Part shown: in pieces, positions 37,414-49,591 of the stretch
Layout: every line of letters starts with the position of its first letter
Numbering within the stretch: the stretch's first letter is position 1
NCBI RefSeq assembly: GCF_009730915.1
Contig: NC_052481.1
Span: 310,001 to 374,000 of the forward strand
Origin: Dioscorea cayenensis subsp. rotundata
Lineage: Eukaryota; Streptophyta; Magnoliopsida; Dioscoreales; Dioscoreaceae
DNA length: 64,000 bases
Direction: 5' to 3'
Notes under the pieces: model-generated
Told to the model about the DNA's origin: nothing
What the model saw: the letters and a program-made list of their open reading frames with translations, nothing else
Database searches by the model: none
Position numbers and translations under genes: made by a program

Positions 37414-39024
37414 AAAAAAAAATTATAAGAAAAATCAAACCCTCTCTTCAAGATCACTTTGAGGTCTTTTGACACTCATTGGAGTAATAAAAAAAGTGAA
37501 ATGGAAAAAAATTCCTTGAAGTGAAAAAAAGAAAAGAAAGAAAAAATGAAAAGTTTACAAAAATATCTCTTGTCAATACTCATTAAAAAAAAGAGAAGAG
37601 TTGACTCTTGTTGGAAGGAAAAAAAATCTTTTCTTGAAATGAAAGGAAAGGTAAAAAATGAAAGTTTCATAAAAAAATGATGATGAATAAAAAAAAATGA
37701 ATGAATGAAAATTTTCACAAAAAGAAGAAAAAGAAGAAAAATGTCTCTTGTCAACATTCATTGAAAAAGTTAAGTTGACAAAAATTTTCTTGAAACCCAT
37801 TATGAGGTTTCTTTCAAAAAATGAATTTGAGATCTATTTTAAAAGCAAGTCAAAATTATCAAGTTAATGACCTAACTATGTTCAAGGTCACGACTTTAAA
37901 AAAAAAAAAATCCAATGGTCAAGGCTCAAAATCATCGAAGAGTCAAGATCTAAATATCATATAAACGACAAATGCAACTCTGAAGTTTCAAGACACCAAG
38001 AAGTCAAAGGCTTGAGTAGTTTCACAAATCAAGGAGTTTGGAGATTTTACATGCACAAAGAGCCAAAAAGTCTTCAGATGAGAAGAAGCAAAAAGTGACC
38101 AAGTAGGCAATGACAGTAACTCAGTAAATGTAGAGTGGGTCGTAGCTTGACTAAACTAGTGTTAAGACACAAAACCCACATAAAAAAAAAAGAAATCGAG
38201 GAGAGCCACATCCACAAAGCTAAAAGGATCGTTCGGCATACTTTTAGTGAAGGAGCTAAGCACATCATTGAAGCATTGAAGAGCATGATAGGAATAGTTT
38301 TTTTTTAAAAAAAAATCTCTTGTTAAGCTCTCTTAGAGAATAGTTCTCTTACTTTTGTCTATGATCATGTGTTCACATGTATCTTTGAAATTAATATTAT
38401 TATGTTTTACTCGACTTATTTCTCATTCACACTTGTTTTTTAATCGGAGGTTCCCATGACATTATCTGGGGTAATTAATATTAGGGCTTGCCCCTAATAG
38501 GAGTCATAAACCCGCAATCATCTGAAACATAAAAAAATTTAAAATTTGATTTGTGATCCATACTTTTTAACTGGTCATACTCTAATCAAAGAGCGCGTAG
38601 AAAGAAAGAAGTCCACAAATATATATTGATATTGATATTAATATATATATATATATATAATATTAATAATATATATATATATATATATAATATTAATATC
38701 ATATCAAATGTGTGTTGAGAGCGGAAAAGTGGGTTGTGTGATCTAGTCAATTAAAAAATAAATAAAATTCAAGCCAGTCAGAATCAAGTAAATGGCGGTA
38801 TAAGAGGGATTTAGATACTCCTAAATTAGATTAACAGTAAATATATGTATGTATATAAATGAAAAACAAATAGACACCATATATATATATATATATAGAA
38901 AAACAGTAAAACCAAAACTAAAATAAAAATTAAATAAAGTTCAAAAATAATAAAAACAAACAAAAAAATAAAATACTCAAAATCATGTATCTATATTAAA
39001 AAAAAATAAAAATTATATATATGA
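37414..39024. other. Low-complexity intergenic sequence
   Basis: A-rich purine tracts continue to about 37800, and TA tracts occur at 38640-38695 and 38880-38898. The segment 37800-38540 has more normal composition and may be retroelement-derived, but no LTR, polyprotein or terminal repeats could be recognised. Confidence 0.45.
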
Positions 39025-39032
39025 GTTCTTAG

Positions 39033-39790
39033 CAATGTTATCAAAACCGACCCGGACATCGACCCGGTCTAGGCTTTGGGTCTCGGGTCAACTGGTTCAA
39101 CCGCCGGGTCATTCGGGTCAATGCCGAGTTAATAAAATTATTTTTAAATATTATTTTTAAAATTATAAATTAGTTTTTAATTCTATAATAATATATAACA
39201 TTTATTTATTATTTGTTATCAAATAAATAATTTGAAGGGACAAAAATAAATTGTAAAAATACATGACAAACATAAAAGTTAAAACCGATACATAATAAAA
39301 TTCCAATTTCAAGCTCTACATGACATAACAGACTCAACCTAATATCAAACTCATTCAAATATTCCATACATAACAAAACACAACAACAATATCATATGAA
39401 TCCATAGTGAAATTTCAAATTTAATCAAACCAACTCAATCCAATACATAACAAAAGTTACAAAACTTCAAAGTTCAAACCACCAAAGTTTCAAAATTCAA
39501 ACCACACTCAACATCAAACTATCCATAACACAAGTTTTGATTTTCATTTTAGGGTTCATTTAAATAAAATTACATCTTTACCCTCCAACATATAAAAAAC
39601 AATACAAAAATTAAAGGATGAGAATGTCATTTTATAAATAAGCATTAACCCGCCCGGGTCATTGAAACCCGGCCGGGTCACACCGGGTTGATTACATGTC
39701 CGGTCTAATTAGAGACCCGGACCGGTTTAGTCACCGAGTCACCGGATCGACCGGTCAAACCGCCGGGCCGGTCTGGGTTTGATAACACTG
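39033..39790. mobile_element. Non-autonomous hAT transposon, 758 bp, TSD GTTCTTAG
   Basis: The left end CAATGTTATCAAAACCGACC and the complement of the right end (CAGTGTTATCAAACCCAGAC) form imperfect terminal inverted repeats. A perfect 8-bp duplication GTTCTTAG flanks the element at 39025-39032 and 39791-39798. As in the element at 26189, the zones next to the ends are GC-rich (repeats of CCGGGTC/GACCCGG) and the core is AT-rich with no coding sequence. The two elements differ in terminal sequence and belong to different hAT families. Confidence 0.92.
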
Positions 39791-39895
39791 GTTCTTAGAA
39801 TGTCCTCAAAATTTAAAAATAAAGAGAGACGAGAAAGATGAGAGATATAGAGAGAAACAAGTGCGCAAGAGAGAAAATTTTGTGATTAACATCAA

Positions 39896-40036
39896 CTAAT
39901 GCATTGTATCATGCATGGGTCATTAAGTTGTCTATCTAATTTGATTTAGTTTGAACTTTAAGTTGTCTATCTAGCTAATGTATTGTATCATGAACGGGTT
40001 ATTAAATTGTCTATTTAGTTAGTTTTAGTTTGAACT
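39896..40036 (+). repeat. Imperfect direct duplication of about 62 bp
   Basis: Copies at 39896-39957 and 39975-40036 share CTAATG(C/T)ATTGTATCATG, a GTTGTCTAT or TTGTCTATTTAG block, and a TTTAGTTTGAACT end. The 17-bp spacer is itself a partial third copy (AGTTGTCTATCTAG). Confidence 0.75.
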
Positions 40037-40109
40037 ATATGTACTAGTAGAAATAAGATTAAATAACTATGATTGATTGAGCTATTGTGTTAATTATAAT
40101 AAGACAGTT

Positions 40110-41616
40110 TGTTAAGTTTGATGACGTAGGATTGGCATTATATGACAAGCCAAGTGGTGACATGGCAAGAGGATGATGACGTGCCATGTGGTGACTCATC
40201 AAAGGAAAAGATGACTAGGATGATGATGTGGCAAAGGATGTTATCATAAAGATCAAGGTAGAGATTTAATGGAGATCAAGGTGGAGATTTGATTAAGATC
40301 TAGATTTAATAGATATTTCTCTCAATACAATCATGTGATGATAAACTATTTTTAGAAAGTGCATCAAGACTATAGGATCTTTTCTAGAAAGGCAAATTTT
40401 ATTTTAGATATGATTATTTATCCTTGGTAAGATCCGGGATGATAATTCATATCTTTGATAGAGCTCTTTTTTAGAAAGATCTATTTCGAGAGAGAGGAAT
40501 ATTCTATTATCGGGCAAGAGTTCAAGATCATAAAGATTATGTGAAGCTATTAGAAGACACAAGTTAAACTTGGTATGAAGCTATTTGAAGACACAAAGAT
40601 TTAGTTTGGTATGAAGCTTTATTTGAAGACACAAACCAAAATAAAGTAAAAGACATACCAAGGAGATCATCAAGACCATATTTAGCATTACTATATTGAA
40701 GGAAGATTCAAGAGCTATCTATGGGTGGAACTATTCATGGAGACTGGTCATATGAGGAGATTGATTGAAGATTGCAAAAGATATGATTAGAGATTTGAAG
40801 ATCCAAGCATGGATGATTAAAGATCATGCTTAAAGATATTGAAGGCTAAACTTGTATGAAGACAAAATCAAGTTTAGTAACAATATTTCCATGAGTCAAA
40901 CGGAGATCGTTTGGAAGACCAAACTTGGGCCAAGTTTGGAAAGGAAGATCGGGAGATCTTCGGTGGCTATCTTTGGTAGGATGGTCACGTGTGCCTTGGT
41001 GGGCACGTCCCCTCGGGAGAGGAGAGCCTCAAGTGATGTGAGGAAGGAAGCGTACTGCAAGCGAGGAGGAGCTCGGGTCGAGTCAACTGCTACGAGGCGA
41101 ACTGAAGGAACCGGGAGGTTGAAGGTCGCAGATTCGGGTGCATCTGGCTAGAACTCAGTCATGTTCAATAAGGTGGGCCATGTTGCAATTGGGTGTTGCA
41201 ACATCTAACTTTGGAAGGTGTCCAAGTTAGGGAAGCTCGCGGAGAATTCTAAAAGAGGTAACTTTTGTAGAGCGTCGAGTGCGTCTATATAAGACATCTT
41301 GCTTTCGAAGATTTAGGAGGAGCCAAAGCAGGTGAGAGACTCTTCGGTGAGAGTTGAGTGTGTGGCCCAGTCGGACAATCTTGAGAGGATATTTTTTGTA
41401 TTGAGTGAGTAAGTGAGTGTTGTACTCCTCGTTCTTATCACCTCTTTTAGTGGATTGTTTCTCCCGGGCCCGGCCCCCGGATGTAGAGCGAGGTTGTGCC
41501 GAAGCTGCTACCAATTTGCTTGTCTCCTTTATCTTGCTTTGATTGTGTGTGAGTGTTTATGCTTTGAGTGAGTTTTTGAGTGAACTTAACACTTCACACC
41601 CCCACCGGAACCATCA
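40110..41616 (+). mobile_element. Solo LTR of about 1.5 kb, TSD CAGTT
   Basis: The unit begins TGTTAAGTTTGATGACG, ends CCACCGGAACCATCA, and is flanked by the perfect 5-bp duplication CAGTT (40105-40109 and 41617-41621). It carries a TATA-like CTATATAAG near 41285 and a TGTGTGTGAGTG-rich 3' segment. No primer site, coding region or second LTR is present. The element at 61292-62444 is a relative in opposite orientation, sharing the ATTGGCAT...TGACA head, the GTGACATGGCA/ACGTGGCAA motifs, the TATA region and the ACACC..CACCGGA end. The open frames inside (40852-41151, 41227-41514) have no known domain and are taken as accidental. Confidence 0.85.
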
Positions 41617-41621
41617 CAGTT

Positions 41622-43610
41622 TATAATTAATGACAATCAAATATATATATATATATATATATTGTATAAGTATATACCAACCTAATTAATAAATATATTT
41701 TATAATATGAAATTTGGGTCAGGGCAGTCGGGCTTTTAACAACAAAACCCAAACCCGGCCCATTTTTTAAACGGGCTTCTTTTTTTGTCCAAGGCCCGGG
41801 ACATCGGGCTCTATCTATTTAGTCAAAACCCGCCCAAATTTTTGGGGTCGGGCCTTGCGGGTCAGTGGTAGTCCCGACCCTTGAGATGGTCTATGTGGCA
41901 CTCACTAAATTAAAAAAAAAAACCTTAGCTGAGATTAATAGTATGTATATATTTCAAAAATAATTTAAATAATTTAAATACTTTATTTGTGATTATTTGG
42001 AATATAATTAGTGAGTTGAATATAGTGAGACCTCGCAGAATCCCATCAATACATCTAAAAATTTAATTATCCAAAACCATTAGCAAACAAGGTTTGGGGA
42101 ACATTACCTCGGGGTTTGTGTAATTTTATCATTAATTTTGTCTAAATTTCCAATTTAATGATTGCGTACAATAGTTCTAAATTTGCTGTGATCTCTGTTC
42201 TTCATACGAACAGATGATAAAGTAGTTGAAAGTACAAATTTTTTAATTTTATTAGACTACATATATAATATTTATATTTTCAATGTTTTTGTAATTGACG
42301 ATATATGCATGGGTTTAATTTTAATATCAATTCACTGTGGTTGTTTGAAAAGAAAGAAAACAAATATAGATGGAATGACGGACAGGAAACAAATATGAAA
42401 ATGTAGAAATTAATAGATTCAGAGAGTCCAATCTTTGCCAGATGTTTAATTTCTATATATGCTTATTTTTCTTATTATTATGTATATTTTTTTTAATAAA
42501 TTGATTTTTAAACAATACCCATATTTTAAACATCAATATACATTAAATTTTATATTTACAAGTATTATCGTGAGACAACACCATGTTTAATATATACAAT
42601 TAATAAACCTACCATAATCCATTGTTAAATCACATATATTTTCCCTTTTTATTGACCTTGATTAATTATGTTTTTTTTGGGTTAAATCAATGACAGAGGT
42701 AATTGTTTTGATTAATCAATTTCAATTATTTATATGTTAATTTCAGCTCCCAGTAAAAAAATAGAGCAGCATTAAGTATGCTTTTCTTCTAATTATTTTA
42801 CATTTTATTCTGTTTATGCTTAACTATGATAAATTTATCCTAACATTAAGAACTCTAATGATATTCAATGATGAGTTACAAATTTGGTGGAAAAAATAAT
42901 ACAAATATACAATCATTTTATTTAGACCATTTAATTAAAAGAGTAATTAATATAAAAATAGAGTAAAAGATGAAAGGACAGTAGTTTGATGAGAAAGGTG
43001 AAAAGAATGGGGGCAGGTTGCAAAAGGTGAAAGAGTTTCTCATTTTCATTATTTTATTTTATTTTTTATCACCTTGTTTTTACTTTTGATAGATCAGATA
43101 GGTGTCAGAGCTATTGCAGTCTTAAAAAAAAATCTCCCCCTTTTTTTTACCATGTTTTTGACAATAAAATTTGGAAAAACTCAATAACCTAATCCATTGC
43201 CGTTGGCTCTTTATATATATATATATTTTTTTTAATAAATTGATGATAAATATCATTGTTTTAAAAAAATCAATTTATGTACTAAATGTGTAAATATAAT
43301 AAGAAGTTATTAAATTACATCTAAATTATATCTGTGACTAAGTGTGTCAATATAATAAGAGGTTATTGAATTACATCCAAATTATATCTGTGAGAAGACA
43401 AATTTAAATTTTACATCATATAGGGTGAGATAATACAGGTGTTTTACGGTAATAATTCATTGGTGCCTTGTCATTATTTTGGCAACAAAAAAATAATAAT
43501 ATATTTTTTTTACTTATTCAATATTTTTATTGCATTATAAATAAGTAAGATTTCCCTACTAGTTTGACACAAGTCATTCATCCTTTAACCATAGTAACAT
43601 TTTTGAAAAA
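41622..43610. other. AT-rich intergenic sequence with a GC-rich transposon remnant
   Basis: At about 41715-41880 there is a GC-rich segment with CCCGGCCC, ACGGGCTT and CGGGTC motifs like the subterminal zones of the hAT elements nearby, but no ends were found. The rest is AT-rich without genes. Near 43290-43390 a short block ending GAATTACATC(C/T)AAATTATATCTGTGA is repeated. Confidence 0.45.
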
Positions 43611-43611
43611 T

Positions 43612-44129
43612 AAAGCGGGGCGAACCCACTAGAGGCCCAAGAATATCGATCATGAACGCCGATTGAGACAGAATATGTGCTGAAAACCACTCGTCATAAT
43701 CACTATTTATAACTCATGAAATGCGTTCGGTCAGGAAATCGATCTCTCACCACTCGGTGAAAGCTCTATCCGCGATCCGCGACCCGTATACCAATAGACC
43801 CAAAGATCTTTGGCCAACCACAGTGACAATTAACACCCTGAGAAAATAACTAATAGCAAGCAGAGAAAAAAGGACTTATTTGATAATTATAAAAATTATA
43901 AGGCGGTAAAAAACGTAAAATGGTATAGACCCCGCAGCCAGACACGTACGTCTGGTACGCCTGCAGACCACGTTAAACCAACAAGTCCTCTCTGTTCTCT
44001 CGCATCCAAATCACCACCCAAGTACCGACAAAACCCAACCCCAACCCCTCTCAAAGTACATCATCATTCATCATCATCATCAACAGCACGAATCGCGAGG
44101 CATGAAGTCCTCCTCGTCTTACTACTCCC
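43612..44129. other. Higher-GC segment and probable 3' UTR of the IQD gene
   Basis: The stretch 43612-43815 has more G and C than its surroundings (for example CCGCGATCCGCGACCCG) and is probably a repeat fragment, though its type was not recognised. The segment 43980-44129 borders the IQD stop codon and should be its 3' UTR. Confidence 0.4.
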
Positions 44130-45820
44130 TCACCGGAGCCATCGCCGGAGATCCGTCGTCGAGCATGGAGAGATCTCTCCCCCAATGCTATCTGCGTACG
44201 AAGATGAAACATTCGACCTCTGCTCGCCGACCATCCTCCCCGCCGCGCTCTTGAAGCTTGGACTCCTTAACGAGTATCCACCGTAGCATGGCTCCGGCGC
44301 CGGCACCGGAAACGAAAGCCGCTTCCTTGCCGCAGCTCGATCTCTCTCTGGAGTCGCCGGACGTTGACGTGGCGCGCTTTGAGATCTCACTCTCGCCTTG
44401 GCTGACTCCGTTGCCGCCATGTAGTTTGGCACCGCCGTCTGGCTCTGGTTTCTCACTGCAGCCGCGGGGCCAGAGGTGGCGGAAGAGTAGGAGCAACGAG
44501 GACTGGCGGAGCGAACGTGTAAAGGTCTCGCCTTTAAAGGAGAAGGGGTGGCAGGGGAGCGATGGAGGTGCGCCAGCGGCGGCGCCGGCCTTCGAGCAGT
44601 GCTGGGCGTGGAGTAAGAGAAAGGACGAGCAGTATCAACCTCTAAGGTCTTGATAGGGTCTCTGTGATCCATGGACGTTCTTCCTCTGCTAATACTACTC
44701 GCATAATCATATGAAGCTCGAGACGCCATCCATTGTTCCAGCCACCTCGGTTGCTGCTCCTCTGTTTCACTTCTCTCTTCAATGGATCGTTCTGGTCTCC
44801 ATGCCTGCTGAGAGAACGCGTACGAGAGTGCCTTCTCTCGTTTCAAGGCTGCGTCTTTCCTGCTCTGCAGCAAAGCTTGGATCTCTTCCATGGTACGTGG
44901 CCGCTCCTCCATTTCCTCCCTTGACTGCAAATAAACTCATTACATGAGATTCAGTAAAACAGCAGAAAAAGATAAAAAGACCATTTGTGTGTATATATAT
45001 ATGTATACCATGGATCGTCTTTCAGAAAACTCTTGGAGATGTTTGGACTCCCAAATGGAAGCGTCGCAGCTGAAGGATGACTTGCTGCTGCTTGCACTGG
45101 CAGCGGGGCCGCCTCCACCTTCGTGAATGAGACGCAGGCGTAGGTCGCGCACGCGTGCCTGCACACGCACCAGAGCTTGCATGCATCTCAATGTCATGTT
45201 GGCTTGCTTTCTAACGTTGTGCCCGCGCACCAGAGCTTGCAACTTCACCAACCCCTTCAACGCTCGCAATGCCCTTCTCGCCTGATTATAACAACCATCT
45301 CTTCTCAAGAAATGCAACTAAAAAAACTAAAAAAGAAAAAGAAAACCAGCGAGAAAAATCAAATCTTTTAAGTACTAGATATCCGCGGAATGCTGTCTGG
45401 ATAACAATGGCAGCATAGTGTTCTCTAACAAAGCTCGCCGACGGTCGTGCTAGTCTAACAACCTCCGCCGCAGCTTGCGCCGCCACCACCGCCGCCTCCG
45501 CCGTAGCCGCCGTGGCCACCGCGACAGCCATTGCTCGTCTCTGCTCCACCGTTACAGGCGCCTCAGACACCGCCGGCTTCTGCTCCTGCCCTGAAGACTT
45601 CCTGAACACCCATCTCCTCTTCTCCCTTTTCTGTCAACCCAAAACCAAGCAAACAATCAATCTTCTCAGAGATCATTAAAAAGTTAACAGAAAAAGAGAG
45701 AGAGAGAGAAAAAGAAAAGAAAGGTAATACCTTTTCATCATCTTCATTGTCTTTAGGCGGAGATGATCTAAAGGCTCTCTTGACTGCCATCAGCCATGAG
45801 CTCCCAGTTTTCTTTCCCAT
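44130..45820 (-). CDS. IQD family calmodulin-binding protein (IQ67 domain)
   Basis: Four exons on the minus strand (45731-45820, 45376-45630, 45009-45281, 44130-44924) encode 470 residues, and every junction keeps frame. The N-terminus [20 protein letters not shown] is the usual basic IQD start. The IQ67 domain spans about residues 95-165: an IQ motif [20 protein letters not shown], then [20 protein letters not shown] and [19 protein letters not shown] phase-0 intron splits the first IQ motif between GYL and ARR, as in most IQD genes. The long C-terminal part is Ser/Pro/Arg-rich with [11 protein letters not shown] and RKRLSFPVP motifs. IQD proteins bind calmodulin and usually microtubules or the plasma membrane, shaping cells. 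The gene is GC-rich against an AT-rich setting. The family is certain; the subgroup is not assigned. Confidence 0.94.
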
Positions 45821-47024
45821 ATGTGTGTTTCTTAGCTAGCTACCTTTCTTCTCACACACTGTGATTCTCTCTCTCTCTCTTTTGAAGCGCACAGCTGCTG
45901 CATTTACACCGTTAGAGAGATAGAGATGGTCAAGAGGAGCAGCTAGCAGGCAAAGCACAGCAGTGCCACAGAGAGCACGTATCTATCTTTCTATCTATCT
46001 ATCATCCAAGATTCCAACTTTTTTAATGTGAAGGCAGTGTCAGGAACAGCGGAGTTTGGGCTTAACGGGAACCTCTAGTTATGAATGAACTCCGGAGAAG
46101 GCAGTGGTCATGTCGAGTTGGAATCTCAATGCACAAACTGACGGTAGATCGGACCATGAGTGCGGATCTCGAGACTTTTTTCCTTGGAAATAGAGCTCCG
46201 TTTCTTTCTTAGTTGGCCACACGTGCTTCATCCCTTTTGGCCTCTTCTTTACAGTATTATTATTTGTTTTTTTGTCTTTAAAACTATTTTTTTTCTCTTT
46301 AATTTCTATTATTTTGCAAGTTAAAATTACTCCAACGTTCCTTGTTCGGTCAAACGAAATTGTTGGTCAAACCAAATCCATAGGAACTCATGTGACACTT
46401 GGAAAACTAGTTTTAAATGTAACCCCACTAACACACCATCATCTATCTCTCTTTCTCTTTCTCTATCTCTATCTCTCTACATGGGGACCATTTTATATAT
46501 AAAATAACAAAACCATGAGAATATGTACATATATATATGTATAGATATATATATATATATGTACATGATAAACAACAAGAAGAGCATGAGGCATTAAAGC
46601 TATGTCTTCTTTCAGTCGTTACTCAATTGATAAGAAATTTCATTTGGTACATGATCATGAAGAAGGCCAACACCCGTAATTAACACAAGGCATCATTAAA
46701 AGCTCTTCTTCTTCTTCTTCTTCTTCTTCTCTGCCTTCAATTAAATTATGAACCAAGTGAAGATAGTCATGCCAGAATTAAATAACAGCCCTGACCCAAT
46801 CCTGTCACAAAATCCCTCCTCAGAGATATATATATATTTTTATTTATAGCTGTATATTAATATTAATAAATTAAGAAAAAAAAATTATTTAATTATCAGG
46901 AACAGATAACAAGAGTTCTTAAACGGCAAACAACGCGGTCTGGTGCTTCGCGCGATGCAACGACCGAGTGATGACTTCCAACTCGGTAACTCGGAAGCAC
47001 TGAGTCACTAACGCCTGCAAGCAC
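45821..47024. other. IQD promoter region and intergenic sequence
   Basis: CT-rich runs at 45866-45882 and TATC repeats near 45981-46000 sit just upstream of the IQD start codon, as in many plant leaders. Further on there are TA tracts (46520-46560), a CTT tract (46705-46730) and no supported gene. The open frame at 46272-46502 has no recognisable features. Confidence 0.5.
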
Positions 47025-47460
47025 TCACCTCAGTATAGTAGCAGCCCAAAACCTAGTATTCTCTCCAGAAACTCGCCGGAGAAACCTCCCCAAACTTTCC
47101 ATCTCCTCCGGATCGTAAAACACGTCGGACATGAGCACAATGTCAAACTTCCCCAGCGCCGCCGTGTCAAGCTCCTTCACCTCAACGCAGGCTTCGAGGC
47201 CGTTAGCCATGGCGTTGCGGCGGATGGAGGGGAGGAGAGGAGGAAGGTCGGTGAGGATGACGCGCGCGGGTGGCGCTTAAGAGGGCGGCAGTGAGGCCAG
47301 TATCGGCGCCGAGTTCGAGGATGGTTTTGGTGAGTTGGCGAGTTATGAGGAAGTGAGCGAGTTGGATTGCTGAGTCCCAGAGCCAGGCTCCTGTCAGGAC
47401 TCGGCCAGTGGCCGAGTCATGTGTGTCTTCTCTCTATCGGATGATCTTCAGCCCGGCTAA
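47025..47460 (-). pseudogene. Methyltransferase pseudogene (family-16/METTL21-like)
   Basis: Translated on the minus strand, the pieces read ELAGLKIIR, stop, REDTHDSATGRVLTGAWLWD, LELGADTGLTAALLSA, then in another frame TDLPPLLPSIRRNAMANG, and ACVEVKELDTAALGKFDIVL followed by MSDVFYDPEEM. This is the order of an S-adenosylmethionine-binding methyltransferase of the METTL21/family-16 lysine methyltransferase group, with motif I LELGAGTG changed to LELGADTG. Lesions: an in-frame TAG at 47434-47436; a frameshift in the CGCGCGCG run near 47261-47268; the start region is missing where a TA repeat begins (about 47480). There are no introns in the remaining part. The 61-residue open frame at 47025-47210 is only the tail of this relic. 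Confidence 0.82.
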
Positions 47461-47476
47461 CTCCACCTCTTCAACA

Positions 47477-47507
<31 letters not shown>

Positions 47508-47731
47508 TATTTTACATTCTCAGAAAATGAATTCATTTACCGGAATTCATTTACCCGCTGCTGTTCGCTAATCTCACATTCAGAATTATATTTATTGGTT
47601 TTAAATTGCTGATTCTTTCCGTGTGTATAATATCACCCTGATCTCTTCTCTTTTAATGATTCAATCTCTGTGTGAGAGTGTGTATATGTGAGGATTTTTT
47701 TTTTTTTTTTTGATAAACAAGACAAGCTTAT

Positions 47732-47776
<45 letters not shown>

Positions 47777-48734
47777 GAGTTGTGCACACAAACAATGACG
47801 GTTGATATGTGCATTTTCACTTGGGTAATGCATGAATTGAGTTGCAAAGCTATTCTCACAATCAAAACTTTTGGTGCCACGTACTGCATTTAGATATATA
47901 TTTTGAACACTGATAATGAAAATTTCACAAACTAATTAAGCTTTAAACAATAAGACCAGTATCAATTGTACAAAAGCAAGGCACTTGGTGAAGAGGGACC
48001 ATTTGGTTTGGTGTTTCAGTCTTTCAGAGTGGAGAATATGGTGCTGTTTCTCAATTGTAAGAGCTGCTTAATTAATTTGTTTATGGTCAAATTGATAGAT
48101 GGATTGGTTCTCATGCTCTTCTTTTTTAGTTATTTGTTTTCTGCTTGGAGTTTCTTTGCTTTGAGAATGTGTTCTTTTTTTTATTGTTTTTTTTAAATCT
48201 TATGTCTGTGGGTTTAAAATTGGATTAAGTTAAACTGCAACCAAATCAAGGAGCTAAGCCCATAAAATATATATATAGAGAGAGAGAGAGAGGTGATAAT
48301 AAATAAATATAAAAGTCACTGTGGATGGTGATTATGTTCTCAGCATGGCATGTTCTGAATGGAAGAGATATAGTGTAAGCATGTGACTAGATCTTAGAAG
48401 AAATGATAGTCAATTTTAATATATTTAGTATATTTGGAAAATTAATAATTTGCAACAATCTTCAATGCAGTCTGTTTAATGATGAAGACTGTACTTGAGG
48501 ATGCTTAATTACACTCATATCTATAAGTAACTGACACACCTATATAATTTTAAGCGGAATTTATAAACTATAGAATAATGCTTAGTTTCAAGATTATAGT
48601 ACACTAAAATTGGTTATCAAAAAATACTAAAAAGAAATACTAATGATACACAACCCAATATATATATATAGTTGTACTATAAGGAGTGACCAATGAGCAC
48701 CACAATATGTATGAAAATCCCAAGTAGTAATTGA

Positions 48735-48780
<46 letters not shown>

Positions 48781-49021
48781 CCGGTAATTCATTATCCTAT
48801 ATAAATAATATTGAAGAATATAGAAAATAATAACATACTTGATATATATTCAGCTCTATTTCCACCTAGCATATCACTGTATTTTTACTTGTTTGAGTTG
48901 ATTTTTTTTTTTTTACTTTGTTGTTGTGCTTATTATTTTTCTATGTAATAAAATTATGATTTATCAATTTTTTTAAAATAAAAGATCATAATAGTAGCAT
49001 CAACAAATTATATATAACTTC
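47461..49021. other. AT-rich intergenic sequence with microsatellites
   Basis: TA tract at 47480-47505, TAA tract at 47734-47776, TA/GA tract at 48266-48292 and AAT tract at 48737-48778. No gene is supported; the low-complexity open frames are translations of these tracts. Confidence 0.55.
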
Positions 49022-49591
49022 ACAAACGGAAATTCGGGGCCATTGCTAATTTACCAACGGAAACAAACTCCGTTGCTAACTTTTACAAACGGATAACCAA
49101 TTTGTTGGTCATTTACAAACCGAATCTTAATCCGTTACTAAATTTTAGAAACCGATATGTGGTCCGTTACTATTTTACAAACGGATTATGAATCCGTTGG
49201 TAATATACAAACCGAATTTTAATCCGTTGCTAATATTTAGAAACCGATATTTAATCCGTTACTATTCTACAAACGGATTAAAAATCGGTTGGTACTTTAC
49301 AAATGGAATCTTAATCGGTTGCTAATGTTTAGAAACCGATATATAATCCGTTACTATTTTACAAACGGACTAGAAGTCCGTTGGTACTTTACAAACGAAG
49401 ATTTTATCCGTTTCTAAAATAGAAACGGATTAGCCACCGATGTCATTTACGTTTTAAATTTCGAAACGGTCCTAAATTTTGTTTGTAACATTGTAACGGA
49501 CAGTCTAATCCGTTGCTAATTCGTTATTAAATCGCAACAGAACCAGTCCGTTACTAAATTACTGTTTCTAATTCAATAGTTTCTTGTAGTG
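49022..49591. mobile_element. CACTA transposon end with subterminal inverted-motif array
   Basis: The right border TTCTTGTAGTG at 49581-49591 is the complement of CACTACAAGAA, the standard terminus of plant CACTA (En/Spm) elements. The 560 bp inside it are built of repeated AAACGGAT and its complement ATCCGTT, as well as AAACCGAT/ATCGGTT variants, at intervals of about 15-30 bp. Subterminal arrays of this kind bind transposase in CACTA elements. No matching left terminus or transposase was found, so this is a truncated end or a deletion derivative. Confidence 0.8.

Noticed and set aside
36718-37800. Minus-strand Phe-rich open frames
   Set aside because: Same purine bias and minisatellite; no homology recognised.
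40852-41514. Two open frames of 99 and 95 residues
   Set aside because: Both lie inside a solo LTR with defined ends and show no known domain.
44102-44251. Plus-strand frame starting [13 protein letters not shown] with a leader-like upstream sequence
   Set aside because: It is antisense to the end and 3' UTR of the IQD gene, only about 50 codons, and the IQD reading is certain.
44258-44653. 131-residue plus-strand open frame
   Set aside because: It is the antisense shadow of the GC-rich last exon of the IQD gene.
47025-47210. Intact 61-residue gene starting MANGLEA
   Set aside because: It is the tail of a larger methyltransferase whose upstream part is present but broken, so it is a pseudogene fragment.
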